NCBI RefSeq assembly: GCF_014251255.1
Contig: NZ_CP059182.1
Coordinates: 124,001 to 188,000, forward strand
Length of the DNA stretch: 64,000 nucleotides
Source: Blattabacterium cuenoti
GTDB lineage: Bacteria > Bacteroidota > Bacteroidia > Flavobacteriales > Blattabacteriaceae
Direction: 5' to 3'
Position 1 is the stretch's first letter; every line of letters starts with the position of its first letter. Positions 8,916 to 18,281 of this stretch are shown here, piece after piece. Both the position numbers and the translations under genes were made by a program. The notes under the pieces were generated by a model. The model was not told the DNA's origin, did no database searches, and saw nothing but the letters and a program-made list of their open reading frames with translations.

Positions 8916-10280
8916 ATGGAAGAAAAAGAACAATTTTTTTTTAAAATTTACAATTTAGGAATTATTAAGTTTGGTTCCTTTACTTTAAAAAGTGGAATGA
9001 CTTCTCCTATTTATATAGATTTTCGTCCAATTGCTTCTAGACCAGACTTATTAAAGAAATTATCTGATTTACTTCTTAATGAAATTCCATCTCATACATT
9101 TGAACTAATTTGTGGAGTTCCATATGCCGCTTTACCTATAGCTACGACTTTGTCGTTAAGATCAAATATTCCTTTGATTATTAAAAGAAAAGAAAATAAA
9201 GGTTATGGGACAAAACGAATGATAGAAGGCATTTATAAAAAAGGACAAAATTGTCTTCTTATAGAAGACGTAATTACTAGTGGAGACAGTTTGTTAAAAA
9301 CTATTATAGATATTGAAAAAGAAGGATTGATCATAAAAAATATTCTATCTATTCTTGATCGTGAACAAGGTGGGATAGAAAATATAAAAAAAAGAGGATA
9401 TAACATACGAACTCTATTTTGTATAGGAGAAGTTTTAAAAATGCTAGAAAAAAAACATCTTTTAAAAAAAAAAGAAATCCATATCATTCAATTTTTTTTT
9501 CAAAAAAAAAATTCAAAAGAATTACAAGAAAAACGTCTTTCTTATGAAAAAAAGAAAGAAAAAATATCTCATCCCATAGGAAAAAAACTTATTGATATAA
9601 CATTAAAAAAAAAAACGAACTTAATCGTTTCAGCAGATTTAATCTATGCTGAATCCATTTTAAAATTGGTGAATTCTATTGGAGATTTAATTTGTGGATT
9701 AAAACTTCATGTAGATATTATTAATGATTTTTCTCTTTCATTTATAACATTTCTTAAAGATATTTCTATAAAAAAGAAATTTTTCTTATTTGAAGATAGA
9801 AAATTATGTGATGTTGGTCCTACAAATTTTCTTCAACTACATCATGGTATACATAAAATTTCTTCATGGGCGGACATTATTACTGTCCATGTTATTGCGG
9901 GAAGTGAAAGCATACAAAATTTGAATATTCCTTCTAATATGGGATTAATTACTGTATCTGAAATGTCTTCTTATGGGAAATTATCAGATGATAATTATAT
10001 CAGAAAAGCATTAAATATTTCTTTGAAAAATCCAAAAGTAATTGGAACAGTAGCGCAAAGAAAAGTAGATGATAGATTATTATTGTTTACTCCTGGAATA
10101 CATTTTTCTGAATCAAAAAATGATAAAGGAAATATATACGTTCATCCTATTCAAGCTTTTGAAAAAAATAAAAGCGATTTTATCATAGTTGGAAAAGCAA
10201 TCTATCAATCAAAAAACCCAAAAATAATAGCAGAAAAATATAGAAATGCAGGATGGAAAGCCTATGAAAAAGGACTTTAA
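8916..10280 (+). CDS. bifunctional UMP synthase: orotate phosphoribosyltransferase + OMP decarboxylase fusion
   Basis: One 454-residue protein covering the last two steps to UMP. Residues about 1-190 are PyrE, with the PRPP loop LLIEDVITSGDS at 114-124. A lysine-rich linker (about 180-215) leads to PyrF at about 216-454, with catalytic K263 and the FEDRKLCDVG segment (D294, K296, D299). Domain order and sequence (SADL, KLHVDIINDF, ASWADI-like SSWADII, FIIVGKAIY, AAWEAY-like GWKAYEKGL) resemble eukaryotic UMP synthase, including the segment joining the domains (HPIGKKLIDI..KKTNL). The open frame crosses an 11-A run (9605-9615). Confidence 0.94.
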   Translation: MEEKEQFFFKIYNLGIIKFGSFTLKSGMTSPIYIDFRPIASRPDLLKKLSDLLLNEIPSHTFELICGVPYAALPIATTLSLRSNIPLIIKRKENKGYGTKRMIEGIYKKGQNCLLIEDVITSGDSLLKTIIDIEKEGLIIKNILSILDREQGGIENIKKRGYNIRTLFCIGEVLKMLEKKHLLKKKEIHIIQFFFQKKNSKELQEKRLSYEKKKEKISHPIGKKLIDITLKKKTNLIVSADLIYAESILKLVNSIGDLICGLKLHVDIINDFSLSFITFLKDISIKKKFFLFEDRKLCDVGPTNFLQLHHGIHKISSWADIITVHVIAGSESIQNLNIPSNMGLITVSEMSSYGKLSDDNYIRKALNISLKNPKVIGTVAQRKVDDRLLLFTPGIHFSESKNDKGNIYVHPIQAFEKNKSDFIIVGKAIYQSKNPKIIAEKYRNAGWKAYEKGL

Positions 10281-10362
10281 AAAAAATACAATGGTTCTGT
10301 AAAAGAAAGTCCATATTAAAAAATATAAATCTTTAGAAAAAAAAAATTAATGATACTGATCA

Positions 10363-10370
10363 TATTTTTG
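10363..10370 (+). promoter_or_regulatory. candidate -7 element for marC
   Basis: TATTTTTG fits TAnnTTTG and lies 32 bp before the marC ATG. No clear -33 TTTG partner is visible. Low certainty in this base composition. Confidence 0.22.
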
Positions 10371-10402
10371 TTTAATTTGTAGTGTAATAGAATAGTTTGA
10401 AT

Positions 10403-10984
10403 ATGGAATGGATAAATTCATTAATCAGTTGTTTTATGATTCTTTTTAGCATTATCGATATATTAGGAAATGCTCCTATAATTATGGGATTTAAATCCAA
10501 AGGAAATATCATAGATACTAAAAAAGTAATAGTGACTTCTCTTGTAATTTTTTTATCTTTTCTATTTTTAGGACAACCTATGCTAAAAATTATTGGAGTT
10601 GATATAAACTCTTTTTCTGTCGCAGGATCTATAGTATTATTTTTAATAGGTTTAGAAATGATTTTGGGAATAGACATTCATAAAGTAACAGAAAATGCAC
10701 AAACTTCCATTGTTCCAATAGCCTTTCCATTGATAGCTGGACCAGGATCTTTAACAACTTTAATCTCATTAAGAACAACTTATGATGTTTATATCATTCT
10801 TCTATCTCTTCTTCTCAACATGATCGTTGTTTATTTTGTAATAGATAGATGTGATTTCATAGCCAAAAAAATAGGAAATAACGGTTTAGATGTGTTAAAA
10901 AAAATATTTGGAATTGTTTTATTGGCATTTGCCGTAAAAATTTTTGGAGCCAATGCAGGTCAATTATTTCAACAAGGACTCTAA
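10403..10984 (+). CDS. MarC/NAAT-family integral membrane protein
   Basis: A 193-residue, six-helix membrane protein of the MarC family. Signatures are the opening FSIIDILGNAPI, the GSIVLFLIGLEMILG helix and the AFPLIAGPGSLTTLI segment. Family function is poorly known; despite the name, MarC is not an established drug-resistance factor, and amino-acid export has been proposed for relatives. I use ATG 10403 rather than the TTG six bases upstream. It stands alone between pyrEF and the antisense rnpA remnant. Confidence 0.9.
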   Translation: MEWINSLISCFMILFSIIDILGNAPIIMGFKSKGNIIDTKKVIVTSLVIFLSFLFLGQPMLKIIGVDINSFSVAGSIVLFLIGLEMILGIDIHKVTENAQTSIVPIAFPLIAGPGSLTTLISLRTTYDVYIILLSLLLNMIVVYFVIDRCDFIAKKIGNNGLDVLKKIFGIVLLAFAVKIFGANAGQLFQQGL

Positions 10985-11010
10985 GAATCTAAAAAGTTTA
11001 GGTTGTTTTT

Positions 11011-11365
11011 TCATTTCATAATAGAAAATATTTTTTTTATAGACTGATTTATCTCTTTAAATTTTGGTAAATGAATTCCTATATAAATAAAAATAATCTG
11101 ATAAATTGTATCACTACATTTTATTTTTTTTTCTAAAGTCAATTTGTTCAAAAAAAATGAAGCTCTTAATAAACGTTTTATTCTATTTCTATGAACGGCT
11201 TTCTGAAACTTTTTTTTTTACTAAAGTTCCAATTAAATTTATTGTTTTTATTTTTTTTAAACTCTTTTCTTTTTCAGATATCAGGACAAAAACAAGAACA
11301 GGAAATACTGAAAAAGATCTTCCGTATCTTATTATTGCATAATGTAAATTTTTTTTCTTTTTCAT
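11011..11365 (-). pseudogene. rnpA: ribonuclease P protein component, frameshifted in a poly-A tract
   Basis: Reading from ATG 11365, the frame encodes RYGRSFSVFPVLVFVL and other RnpA-like sequence, then hits stop codons just after a run of ten A (minus strand; T run at 11210-11219). Dropping one A restores a frame encoding KKKFQKAVHRNRIKRLLRAS, the diagnostic RnpA basic signature, and continuing through IYIGIHLPKF to TGA at 11011. Total length (about 117 residues if repaired) fits RnpA, the protein cofactor of tRNA 5' maturation. Either it is a recent pseudogene, a sequencing error, or it is expressed by polymerase slippage. It directly follows fbp, whose stop lies 25 bp upstream. Confidence 0.88.
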
Positions 11366-11389
11366 TGTTAATTGAACAATAAGTTTTTT

Positions 11390-12394
11390 TCAATCATAAT
11401 TTCTAATAAATTCTTCTAATTTAGATACCATTTTCATAGGACCACAAATAAATGGAGTTCTTTGATGCAAATTCATGGGTTGAATATCTAAAATACGTTT
11501 TTTTCCATCAGACGCTTTTCCACCAGCTTGTTCTGTTAAAAATGCCATAGGATTACATTCGTAAAGTAACCTCAATTTTCCACAAGGAAAATAAACTGTT
11601 TTAGGATAAATGTATATGCCGCCTTGTATCATATTTCTATGAAAATCTCCTACTAAAGATCCAATATATCGTGCTGTATAAGGACGATTTTCTTTTTTTT
11701 CTTGACAGTACTTTATAAAATTTTTAATTCCATCAGGAAATATAGCATAATTTCCTTCGTTGATAGAATAAATTTTTTCCCCTTTAGGAAAATGAAGATT
11801 AGGATGAGATAAATAAAAAGTTCCCAAAGAAGGATCCAAAGTAAATCCATGAACTCCATTTCCTGTAGTAAATACTAAAATTGTAGAAGATCCATAAATA
11901 ATATATCCTGCAAGGATTTGTTTATTTCCTTTCTGCAAAAAATCTTCTATTGTTAAATCCATTTGAATAGAAGTATTTCTTCTTATATAAACTGAAAATA
12001 TTGTTCCTATAGGAATATTCACATCTATATTAGAAGATCCATCAAGTGGATCTATTAAAACAATATATTTGTTTTGAAATAGATTCTCTTTTTCTTTTTC
12101 TATAATTATAAAATCTTTACTTTCTTCTGACGCAATTCCGCAAACTACATTTCTGCTTTTGAATGATTCTATAAAAGCTTTATGTGCAAATTGATCCAAT
12201 TTTTGTTGTGTTTCTCCTTGTATATTAGTAAAACCAGAACTTCCTATAATTTCTTCTGTTAATCCTGCTTTATTCACTTCCTTATTAATAGCTTTAGCAG
12301 CCAACTTAATAGAACTAAATAATCGTAATAAAGCCTCTGTAGAATAGAAAAATTTCTCTCTATTTTCTATAATAAATTCTCCTAATGTATACAT
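11390..12394 (-). CDS. fbp: fructose-1,6-bisphosphatase, class I
   Basis: Hydrolyses fructose-1,6-bisphosphate to fructose-6-phosphate, the committed gluconeogenic step. The metal-binding motif [13 protein letters not shown] and the preceding ASEE are class I hallmarks; the C-terminal active-site part GGKLRLLYE-like [16 protein letters not shown] is intact. ATG 12394 ([10 protein letters not shown]) gives 334 residues, the family length; the frame is open for 17 more codons upstream but these look non-coding. Works with class II aldolase (fbaA, 51.1 kb). Confidence 0.95.
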   Translation of the reverse strand: MYTLGEFIIENREKFFYSTEALLRLFSSIKLAAKAINKEVNKAGLTEEIIGSSGFTNIQGETQQKLDQFAHKAFIESFKSRNVVCGIASEESKDFIIIEKEKENLFQNKYIVLIDPLDGSSNIDVNIPIGTIFSVYIRRNTSIQMDLTIEDFLQKGNKQILAGYIIYGSSTILVFTTGNGVHGFTLDPSLGTFYLSHPNLHFPKGEKIYSINEGNYAIFPDGIKNFIKYCQEKKENRPYTARYIGSLVGDFHRNMIQGGIYIYPKTVYFPCGKLRLLYECNPMAFLTEQAGGKASDGKKRILDIQPMNLHQRTPFICGPMKMVSKLEEFIRNYD

Positions 12395-12531
12395 AATGAT
12401 GTCAAAAAATAATAATACAAATTTGATGAAATCATATTTAATCAAGATTTTTTTCTTCTAAAAAGATAGAAATATTCTGATTAAGTCAAATCACTTTTTT
12501 TTTAAAACATTAAAAAAAAAGTTATAAATTT

Positions 12532-12550
12532 TTCTTTTTTGAAAAAAGAA
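12532..12550. repeat. perfect AT-rich inverted repeat in the fbp-plsC divergent spacer
   Basis: TTCTTTTTT, one central G, then AAAAAAGAA: 9-bp arms. It sits between two divergent genes, so a terminator role is unlikely; an operator or mere composition effect is possible. Confidence 0.4.
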
Positions 12551-12635
12551 AGAAAATTTTTTTTGTGTAATCAAAAAAAACTAAATCAATCATACATGAT
12601 GTATTTTATTAGTAATTTTATTATCATCTTGTAAG

Positions 12636-13397
12636 ATGAAAATCATACAAATATTATTAATATTATTATGGAGATCATGGTTTTTTATAATAAATATTTT
12701 TTTAATTCCTCTATGGGCTGGTGCATCTATTCCATTTCTTTTTAAAGAAAAATATTATCCAATAGCATATTGGTTTCATCAAATGTGGGCTAGAAGTAAT
12801 CTCTTTCTCATGGGATTCTGGTATGTATTAGAAAAAGATGAAGAAGTATTAGATAAAAATAAACAATACGTAATTATTAGCAATCATACTTCTATTATGG
12901 ATATAATGTTGATTTACTCTTTAATGAGAAAACATCCTTTAGTTTTTGTAGGAAAAGCAGAATTAGCCAAACTTCCTTTTTTTGGATTTGTTTATAAAAA
13001 AAGTAACATCTTAATAGATAGAAATAGTTTATCCAGTTGTATTAAAGTATTTAAAAAAATACAGGAAAAGGTAGATTCTGGAAAAAGTGTTTGTATTTTT
13101 CCAGAAGGCGGTGTTCCAAAACCATCTATTTTTCTAGGTCGTTTTAAGAGTGGAGCATTTTTCATTGCTATAAAAAAGAAAATATCTATTATTCCATTTA
13201 CTATAGCTGATATAAAAACAAAATTCCCTAGTTTTTCCTTTACGAAAGGATCCCCAGGAAAAATAAGAGTTAAACAACATTTTTCTATTTCAACAAAAAA
13301 CTTATCTTTAAAAGATAGAAATCTTTTAAGAGAAAAATGTTTTAATTTAATAAAAAATCAATTAAAAAAATTTGAACGTGAAAAAATGAATAAATAA
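12636..13397 (+). CDS. plsC: 1-acyl-sn-glycerol-3-phosphate acyltransferase (PlsC family)
   Basis: Adds the second acyl chain in phosphatidic-acid synthesis at the inner membrane. The 253 residues begin with a hydrophobic anchor (about 1-36). The catalytic NHxxxxD motif is NHTSIMD (H84, D89), and the glycerol-phosphate-binding motif appears as FPEGGVP, a variant of the usual FPEGTR. The stop codon directly abuts the ATG of rnhA, so the two are very likely co-transcribed. Confidence 0.93.
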   Translation: MKIIQILLILLWRSWFFIINIFLIPLWAGASIPFLFKEKYYPIAYWFHQMWARSNLFLMGFWYVLEKDEEVLDKNKQYVIISNHTSIMDIMLIYSLMRKHPLVFVGKAELAKLPFFGFVYKKSNILIDRNSLSSCIKVFKKIQEKVDSGKSVCIFPEGGVPKPSIFLGRFKSGAFFIAIKKKISIIPFTIADIKTKFPSFSFTKGSPGKIRVKQHFSISTKNLSLKDRNLLREKCFNLIKNQLKKFEREKMNK

Positions 13398-13892
13398 ATG
13401 ATTTCTTATAAAAAAACAATTCATATTTATACTGATGGATCTTCTAAAGGAAACCCTGGTCCTGGAGGATATGCCATTTTTATAGAAATAGTTGGAACTC
13501 CTTATAAAAAAATAATTTCTGAAGGATTTAGATATACTACGAACAATAGAATGGAACTATTAGCAGTAATAGTTGGATTAGAAAAAATTACAAAAAAAAA
13601 ACAAAACATAATTGTATTTACAGACTCTAAATATATAGTCAATCCCATTCAAAATAATTGGATTTCCAAATGGAAAAAAAATAATTTTTACAAAAAAAAA
13701 AATGTAGATTTATGGATTAGATTTTTAGAAATATTTGACAAACATTTTATTATATTTCAATGGATAAAATCTCACAAAAATCATTATTTTAATGATTTTT
13801 GTGACAGGTTATCTGGAAAGGCTTCCAAAAATAAAAACCTAAAAATAGATTATGTTTATGAAAAAGAACAACAAAATCTCAAAAAGAGTTAG
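13398..13892 (+). CDS. rnhA: ribonuclease HI
   Basis: Cleaves RNA in RNA-DNA hybrids. The opening IYTDGSSKGNPGPGGYA carries the first catalytic Asp (D13); Glu in NNRMELLAV (E53) and Asp in VFTDSKYI (D76) complete the visible core, with a further Asp in FCDRLSGKAS. It is 164 residues, close to family length. It starts immediately after the plsC stop and converges on the SpoU methyltransferase gene with a 12-bp gap. Confidence 0.95.
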   Translation: MISYKKTIHIYTDGSSKGNPGPGGYAIFIEIVGTPYKKIISEGFRYTTNNRMELLAVIVGLEKITKKKQNIIVFTDSKYIVNPIQNNWISKWKKNNFYKKKNVDLWIRFLEIFDKHFIIFQWIKSHKNHYFNDFCDRLSGKASKNKNLKIDYVYEKEQQNLKKS

Positions 13893-13904
13893 TAGTATTT
13901 AGTA

Positions 13905-14699
13905 TTAGTAGTAGTAGTATGTTCTTTGTCTAATGACTTCATAAATAATAATAGACATGGCATGACTAACATTTAGAGAATCTATAGAACCGAACATAGG
14001 AATAGTTATAATTTTGTGAGCTTCTTTTAACCAAAAATCAGATACTCCTTTATTTTCTGAACCTAAAACAATTGCCAATTGTGAAGAAAATCTATTTTCA
14101 TATAATTTAATAGATTTTTTTTTATGAAATCCTGCAACAATAACTTCTACTTTTCTTTTTTTTAACCAAGAGAGAATTGATTTTGGTTTTTCTATAAAAA
14201 TTCTTGTTGTAAAAATACTTCCTAAACTAGATCTAATGACATTTGCATTAAAAATGTATGTTTTTATATTACATAATATAATAAAATGAACTCCTGCAGC
14301 ATCTGCGATTCTTAAGATCGCTCCTAAATTTCCAGGTTTTTCTATTCCATCTAATATAAGAATAAATGGATTTTCAGGAATTTTTATTGTATTATTTAGT
14401 TTTTTTTCAATAGAATTATTTCTGAATAAAGCAACAATTCCACCTGTATTTTTTCTATATACTAATTTTTGAAATATTTTTTTACTAATAGAAATAACAA
14501 CATCTTTAAACGATTTTATCATTTCATATTGATGAAATATTTTTTTATATATGAATATCCTGACAGGAAGATATTTTCCTTTTACAGCCATTTCAAATTC
14601 TTTGACTCCTTCCACAAGAAACATTTCCATAGAATTTTTTTTATAAACTTTTATTAAATTCTTAATTGTTATATTTCGTAAACTATATATTTTTTTCAT
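13905..14699 (-). CDS. SpoU/TrmH-family RNA 2'-O-methyltransferase
   Basis: A SPOUT-fold RNA methyltransferase. The N-terminal part (FLVEGVKEFEMAV) resembles the SpoU substrate-binding domain; the C-terminal catalytic domain shows the three SpoU motifs: ILDGIEKPGNLGAILRIADA, VLGSENKGVS and IPMFGSIDSLNVSHAMSI, which form the trefoil knot and SAM site. At 264 residues it is like Bacteroidetes TrmH/RlmB-type enzymes. Whether the target is 23S rRNA or tRNA cannot be read from the sequence. Divergent from the dCMP deaminase gene with only a few bases between. Confidence 0.92.
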   Translation of the reverse strand: MKKIYSLRNITIKNLIKVYKKNSMEMFLVEGVKEFEMAVKGKYLPVRIFIYKKIFHQYEMIKSFKDVVISISKKIFQKLVYRKNTGGIVALFRNNSIEKKLNNTIKIPENPFILILDGIEKPGNLGAILRIADAAGVHFIILCNIKTYIFNANVIRSSLGSIFTTRIFIEKPKSILSWLKKRKVEVIVAGFHKKKSIKLYENRFSSQLAIVLGSENKGVSDFWLKEAHKIITIPMFGSIDSLNVSHAMSIIIYEVIRQRTYYYY

Positions 14700-14704
14700 T
14701 TTTA

Positions 14705-15157
14705 ATGAAAATATTTGATGTGATGAATTATAAGAAAATTTATAAAAATGATAGAGATTGTATGAACACAGCTATTGAATGGTCTCAATTGTCTTATTGT
14801 AAAAAAAAAAAAGTAGGAGCTGTTATAGTTAAAAATCATAGAATTATATCTAATGGATATAACAGAACTCCAAACGGATTTGATGATAATATATGCGAAG
14901 ATAAAAATGGAGAAACAAAATGGTATGTTTTACATGCAGAAGCAGATGCTATATTAAAAATGGCATCATCTTCAAAGTCTTGCAAAGAGGCTTCGTTATA
15001 TATAACACATGCTCCATGTAAAGAATGTAGTAAATTAATTCATCAATCTAAAATTAAAAGAGTTGTATATTTACATAGTAAATGTTCCCCAATAAGAAAT
15101 GATGTATTAAATTTTTTTGAAAAATCTAAAATAGTTATAGAACAATTTTCTTTTTAA
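14705..15157 (+). CDS. deoxycytidylate (dCMP) deaminase
   Basis: Converts dCMP to dUMP, feeding thymidylate synthase (thyA, 23.1 kb). The zinc site is HAEADAIL (H77, catalytic E79) and APCKEC (C105, C108). The insert between GYNRTPNGF and the HAE motif, with an acidic/cysteine segment (NICEDKNGETKW), is typical of dCMP rather than cytidine deaminases. ATG 14705 avoids overlap with the divergent methyltransferase gene; ATG 14723 is an alternative. A 12-A run at 14801-14812 encodes four lysines in frame. Confidence 0.93.
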   Translation: MKIFDVMNYKKIYKNDRDCMNTAIEWSQLSYCKKKKVGAVIVKNHRIISNGYNRTPNGFDDNICEDKNGETKWYVLHAEADAILKMASSSKSCKEASLYITHAPCKECSKLIHQSKIKRVVYLHSKCSPIRNDVLNFFEKSKIVIEQFSF

Positions 15158-15194
15158 GCAAAAATATCTTTTCATTCTATATGAATAAAAAAAA

Positions 15195-15277
15195 ATCCAG
15201 ATGGCGAAATAGGTATACGCGCTGAACTCAAAATTCAGTGATTTTATATCATGCGGGTTCGAATCCCGCTCTGGGTA
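15195..15277 (+). tRNA. tRNA-Leu (anticodon CAA)
   Basis: An 83-nt class II tRNA with a long variable arm, as expected for leucine. Anticodon stem CTGAA/TTCAG encloses loop CTCAAAA, giving CAA. The T-arm GCGGGTTCGAATCCCGC is perfect and the acceptor stem pairs over seven positions with one G:U; the discriminator is A. CCA is not encoded. It ends five bases from the stop codon of the converging ureC. Confidence 0.96.
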
Positions 15278-15282
15278 TGTAT

Positions 15283-16989
15283 TTAAAATAAAAAATATCT
15301 TTGAGAAAGTGGCAAAATATCTGACGGATTAGAGAAGATTTTTTCTCCATTTATAGAAACACTATAGTTTTTTGGATCCACTTTTAAACATGGAGTTTCT
15401 CCATTTAATATCATATCTTTTTTAGATAAAGAACGACATCCTTTTATGATTTTAATTTTCTTTTTTATTTCATTTTTTTCAGCAAATCCATTATGAATAG
15501 AATTCATAGAAACAAAAATACTACTCAATTTAGGATCAAAAAAACCAAACATTTTACGATACATAAATGGTTGAGGTGTCGGAATTGTAGCATTGGGATC
15601 CCCTACTCCTGCACATACAATCATCCCACTTTTTATTACTAATTCTGGTTTGACTCCAAAAAAAGAGGGTTTCCATAACACTAAATCCGCCATTTTTCCA
15701 TGTTGAATAGAGCCAACATATTCTGAAATCCCATGAGTAATAGCTGGATTGATTGTATATTTAGAAATATATCTTTTAACTCTAAAATTATCGTGATGAT
15801 AATGATCTTTGTTCAAAGAACCTCTTTGTTTTTTCATTTTATCAGCTGTTTGCCAAGTTCTTTTAACAACTTCTCCAATCCTTCCCATCGCTTGAGAATC
15901 TGAACTCGTCATACTAATAGCTCCTATATCATGTAAAACTCCTTCTGCACTAATAGTTTCAGATCTGATACGTGATTTAGCAAAAGCAATATCTTCTGGA
16001 AGGTTAGAATCTAAATGATGACATATCATTAACATATCTAAATGTTCATCGATAGTGTTACAAGTATAAGGTAAAGTGGGACTTGTTGAAGATGGTAATA
16101 CATTTGAAAAGGAAATTACTTTCAGCAAGTCAGGAGTATGCCCTCCACCTGCTCCTTCTGTATGGTAAGTGTGAATTGTACGTTCTTTAAATACTTTTAA
16201 AGTATCTTCTATATATCCTGATTCATTCAACGAATCAGTATGAATGTTCACTTGAATGTCGTATTTTTCTGATACGTTTAAACACTTATCTATAACATAT
16301 GGAGTGCTTCCCCAATCTTCGTGAATTTTTAAGCCACCTGCACCAGCTTCTATTTGTTCAATTAATGCTTCAGTATGAGAACTATTTCCACTGGCAAGAA
16401 AAATAAAATTTATAGGAATATGATCTGTACTTTTTAACATTTTTTTAAGATTCCATACACCTGAAGTACAATTAGTTGCTATTGTTCCTGTTGCTGGTCC
16501 TGATCCTCCTCCAATGATAGTAGTTGTTCCATTTTCTAATGCCACTTCAAACAATTGAGGACATATATAATGAACATGACTATCTACAGTTCCAGTTGTA
16601 ACAATCATATTTTCTGAAGAAATGACCTCAGTTCCAGCTCCAATATACATATTGGGTGTAACTCCATCCATAAAATATGGATTTCCCGCCTTTCCAATTC
16701 CAACAATGATTCCATTTTTTATTCCAATATCTGCTTTCACAATTCCCCAATAATCAATAATTATTGCGTTAGTTAATACCAAATCTAATCCTCCTTTTTT
16801 ACTTGTTGCAAATGGATATTGTCCCATTCCATCACGGATCACTTTTCCACCTCCAAAAACACATTCATCTCCATAAATAGTATAATCTTTTTCAATTTCA
16901 ATCCACAAAGATGTATCTCCTAAACGTATTTTATCCCCTTTTGTAGGACCATACATTTTTGCATAAGATTCTCTATCGATTCTTTTCAT
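15283..16989 (-). CDS. ureC: urease alpha (catalytic) subunit
   Basis: Nickel enzyme subunit that splits urea into ammonia and carbamate. At 568 residues it has full length and all recognisable catalytic residues: nickel ligands H138 and H140 (DSHVH), the carbamylated lysine K221 and H223 in [10 protein letters not shown]250, H276, the flap C323-H324 in MICHHLD, and D364. Its ATG overlaps the ureAB stop by four bases (translational coupling). None of the accessory genes ureD, E, F or G needed to insert nickel are in the window; they must be elsewhere if urease is active. Confidence 0.98.
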   Translation of the reverse strand: MKRIDRESYAKMYGPTKGDKIRLGDTSLWIEIEKDYTIYGDECVFGGGKVIRDGMGQYPFATSKKGGLDLVLTNAIIIDYWGIVKADIGIKNGIIVGIGKAGNPYFMDGVTPNMYIGAGTEVISSENMIVTTGTVDSHVHYICPQLFEVALENGTTTIIGGGSGPATGTIATNCTSGVWNLKKMLKSTDHIPINFIFLASGNSSHTEALIEQIEAGAGGLKIHEDWGSTPYVIDKCLNVSEKYDIQVNIHTDSLNESGYIEDTLKVFKERTIHTYHTEGAGGGHTPDLLKVISFSNVLPSSTSPTLPYTCNTIDEHLDMLMICHHLDSNLPEDIAFAKSRIRSETISAEGVLHDIGAISMTSSDSQAMGRIGEVVKRTWQTADKMKKQRGSLNKDHYHHDNFRVKRYISKYTINPAITHGISEYVGSIQHGKMADLVLWKPSFFGVKPELVIKSGMIVCAGVGDPNATIPTPQPFMYRKMFGFFDPKLSSIFVSMNSIHNGFAEKNEIKKKIKIIKGCRSLSKKDMILNGETPCLKVDPKNYSVSINGEKIFSNPSDILPLSQRYFLF

Positions 16990-17606
16990 ATCATATTTTC
17001 TTTTCCTGAAAATCCATAAATTTTTTGACTTCCTCCTATCTTTACTAAGGTGACTTCTTTTGTTTCTCCTGGTTCAAAACGAACAGATCTTCCTGAAGGA
17101 ATATCTAATCTATATCCTTTAGTTCCACTCCTATCAAAATGAAGTGCAATATTGGTTTCATAAAAATGAAAATGAGATCCAATTTGTATAGGACGACTTC
17201 CAGAATTGAAAACCACTCTTTCTATACGAGATCTTCCAGGAGACAAAACAATATCTTCTTGAATCAAATCATATTCTCCTGGAATTATATTAGAATTTTT
17301 ATTTGTTTTAATAGGATTATGGATAGTTACTAGTTTTGTTCCATCAGGAAAAGTTGCTTCTACTTGAACATTATTAAGCAATTCATAAACTCCATCCATC
17401 ACTTGATCTTCCTTTAAAATATCTCTTGCTTCATTCATAAGCTCTTTAACTGTTTTTCCATCACGTGCTCCTTCCATAACATAATGCGTGATTAAAGCTA
17501 CAGATTCAGGATAGTTTAATTTTAATCCTCTTTTTAGACGTTTTTTTGCTAACTCTCCAGCCATATGCAGAAGAATTTTTTCCTTTTCATAAAAAGTTAA
17601 GTGCAT
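16986..17606 (-). CDS. ureAB: fused urease gamma/beta subunit (UreA-UreB)
   Basis: A 206-residue fusion. Residues 1 to about 100 are the gamma subunit ([20 protein letters not shown], ending near TIHNPI); about 107-206 are the beta subunit (IIPGEYDL, then SHFHFYETN and [17 protein letters not shown]). With UreC it forms the urease core. The ATG at 17606 is chosen because gamma subunits universally begin MHLT; the frame stays open to an ATG at 17663 but the extra 19 residues are not family-like. Upstream lies the longest non-coding region of the window. Confidence 0.96.
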   Translation of the reverse strand: MHLTFYEKEKILLHMAGELAKKRLKRGLKLNYPESVALITHYVMEGARDGKTVKELMNEARDILKEDQVMDGVYELLNNVQVEATFPDGTKLVTIHNPIKTNKNSNIIPGEYDLIQEDIVLSPGRSRIERVVFNSGSRPIQIGSHFHFYETNIALHFDRSGTKGYRLDIPSGRSVRFEPGETKEVTLVKIGGSQKIYGFSGKENMI

Positions 17607-18073
17607 AATATTTCTTAATAGATTATTTATTATATATTGAATGAAATTTATATTGTACACCATACTCTCTGAAATATAAAAGTCAGTATAATCTCATTCC
17701 TATTAAATGAAATAAATTTCAATATTGTAATAAATACATTTAAAGTTATGAAATATTGCAATAAATATTTTAATTTTTTTTCAAAAAAAAATTTGAAATT
17801 CATATCTATTATCATAATAGAATCATTATTATGATGTTTTTATCGTGTTATAGTATTATAATAAATTTTTTCAGAATATGACTATTATTTATGCGTTGTG
17901 AGGTTATCCAATTCTTTTTTCAAAAGATTACAATAAAAAAATTCATTATACTACATAAAATATTGAATACAAAAAGTGGGCCTCACACTCCTCACTCTTA
18001 ATAGAAGTATAAGGGGATAAGGAGAAAAGATAAATGTTTATTCATAACAAGGATATAAATATTTTTTTGATGC

Positions 18074-18110
18074 AAAAAAAAACTAAAAAAATCAAAAAAA
18101 AACTAAAAAA
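18074..18110. repeat. two-copy A-rich direct repeat
   Basis: The 17-bp unit of nine A, CT, six A occurs at 18074-18090 and again at 18094-18110, a 20-bp period. Phased A-tracts of this kind can bend DNA. A 26-codon ORF (ATG 18070) runs through it but is simply lysine-rich and unconvincing. Confidence 0.6.
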
Positions 18111-18281
18111 CTTTATCTTAAAATCAAATACACAAATACATTTTAAATAAAAAATTCTTCTGTAGAAATAGACAGATAAATAATCTAATAGAAAAATACT
18201 TTTTTTATAAGAAATAAAATATATTGTTCATTATATAATAAAAAACATAATAAAAAGAATTATTCCTCTATAAATTATCAT

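Noticed and set aside
11106-11382. Two overlapping plus-strand ORFs of 60-80 codons
   Set aside because: They are antisense to the rnpA coding sequence and encode Phe/Leu-rich peptides that simply reflect the A-rich opposite strand.
12481-12635. Rho-independent terminator at the A/T inverted repeat 12532-12550
   Set aside because: It lies between two divergent gene starts, has only one G:C-type pair per arm and no gene ends there.
17607-17663. 19-residue hydrophobic N-terminal extension of ureAB as a signal peptide
   Set aside because: Urease is cytoplasmic and gamma subunits begin MHLT; the extension has the composition of non-coding AT-rich DNA.
18070-18150. 26-codon ORF (MQKKTKKI...) upstream of thrA as a threonine attenuator leader peptide
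   Set aside because: It has few Thr/Ile codons, is essentially a poly-A repeat translation, lies almost 200 bp from thrA, and no terminator/antiterminator pair follows.
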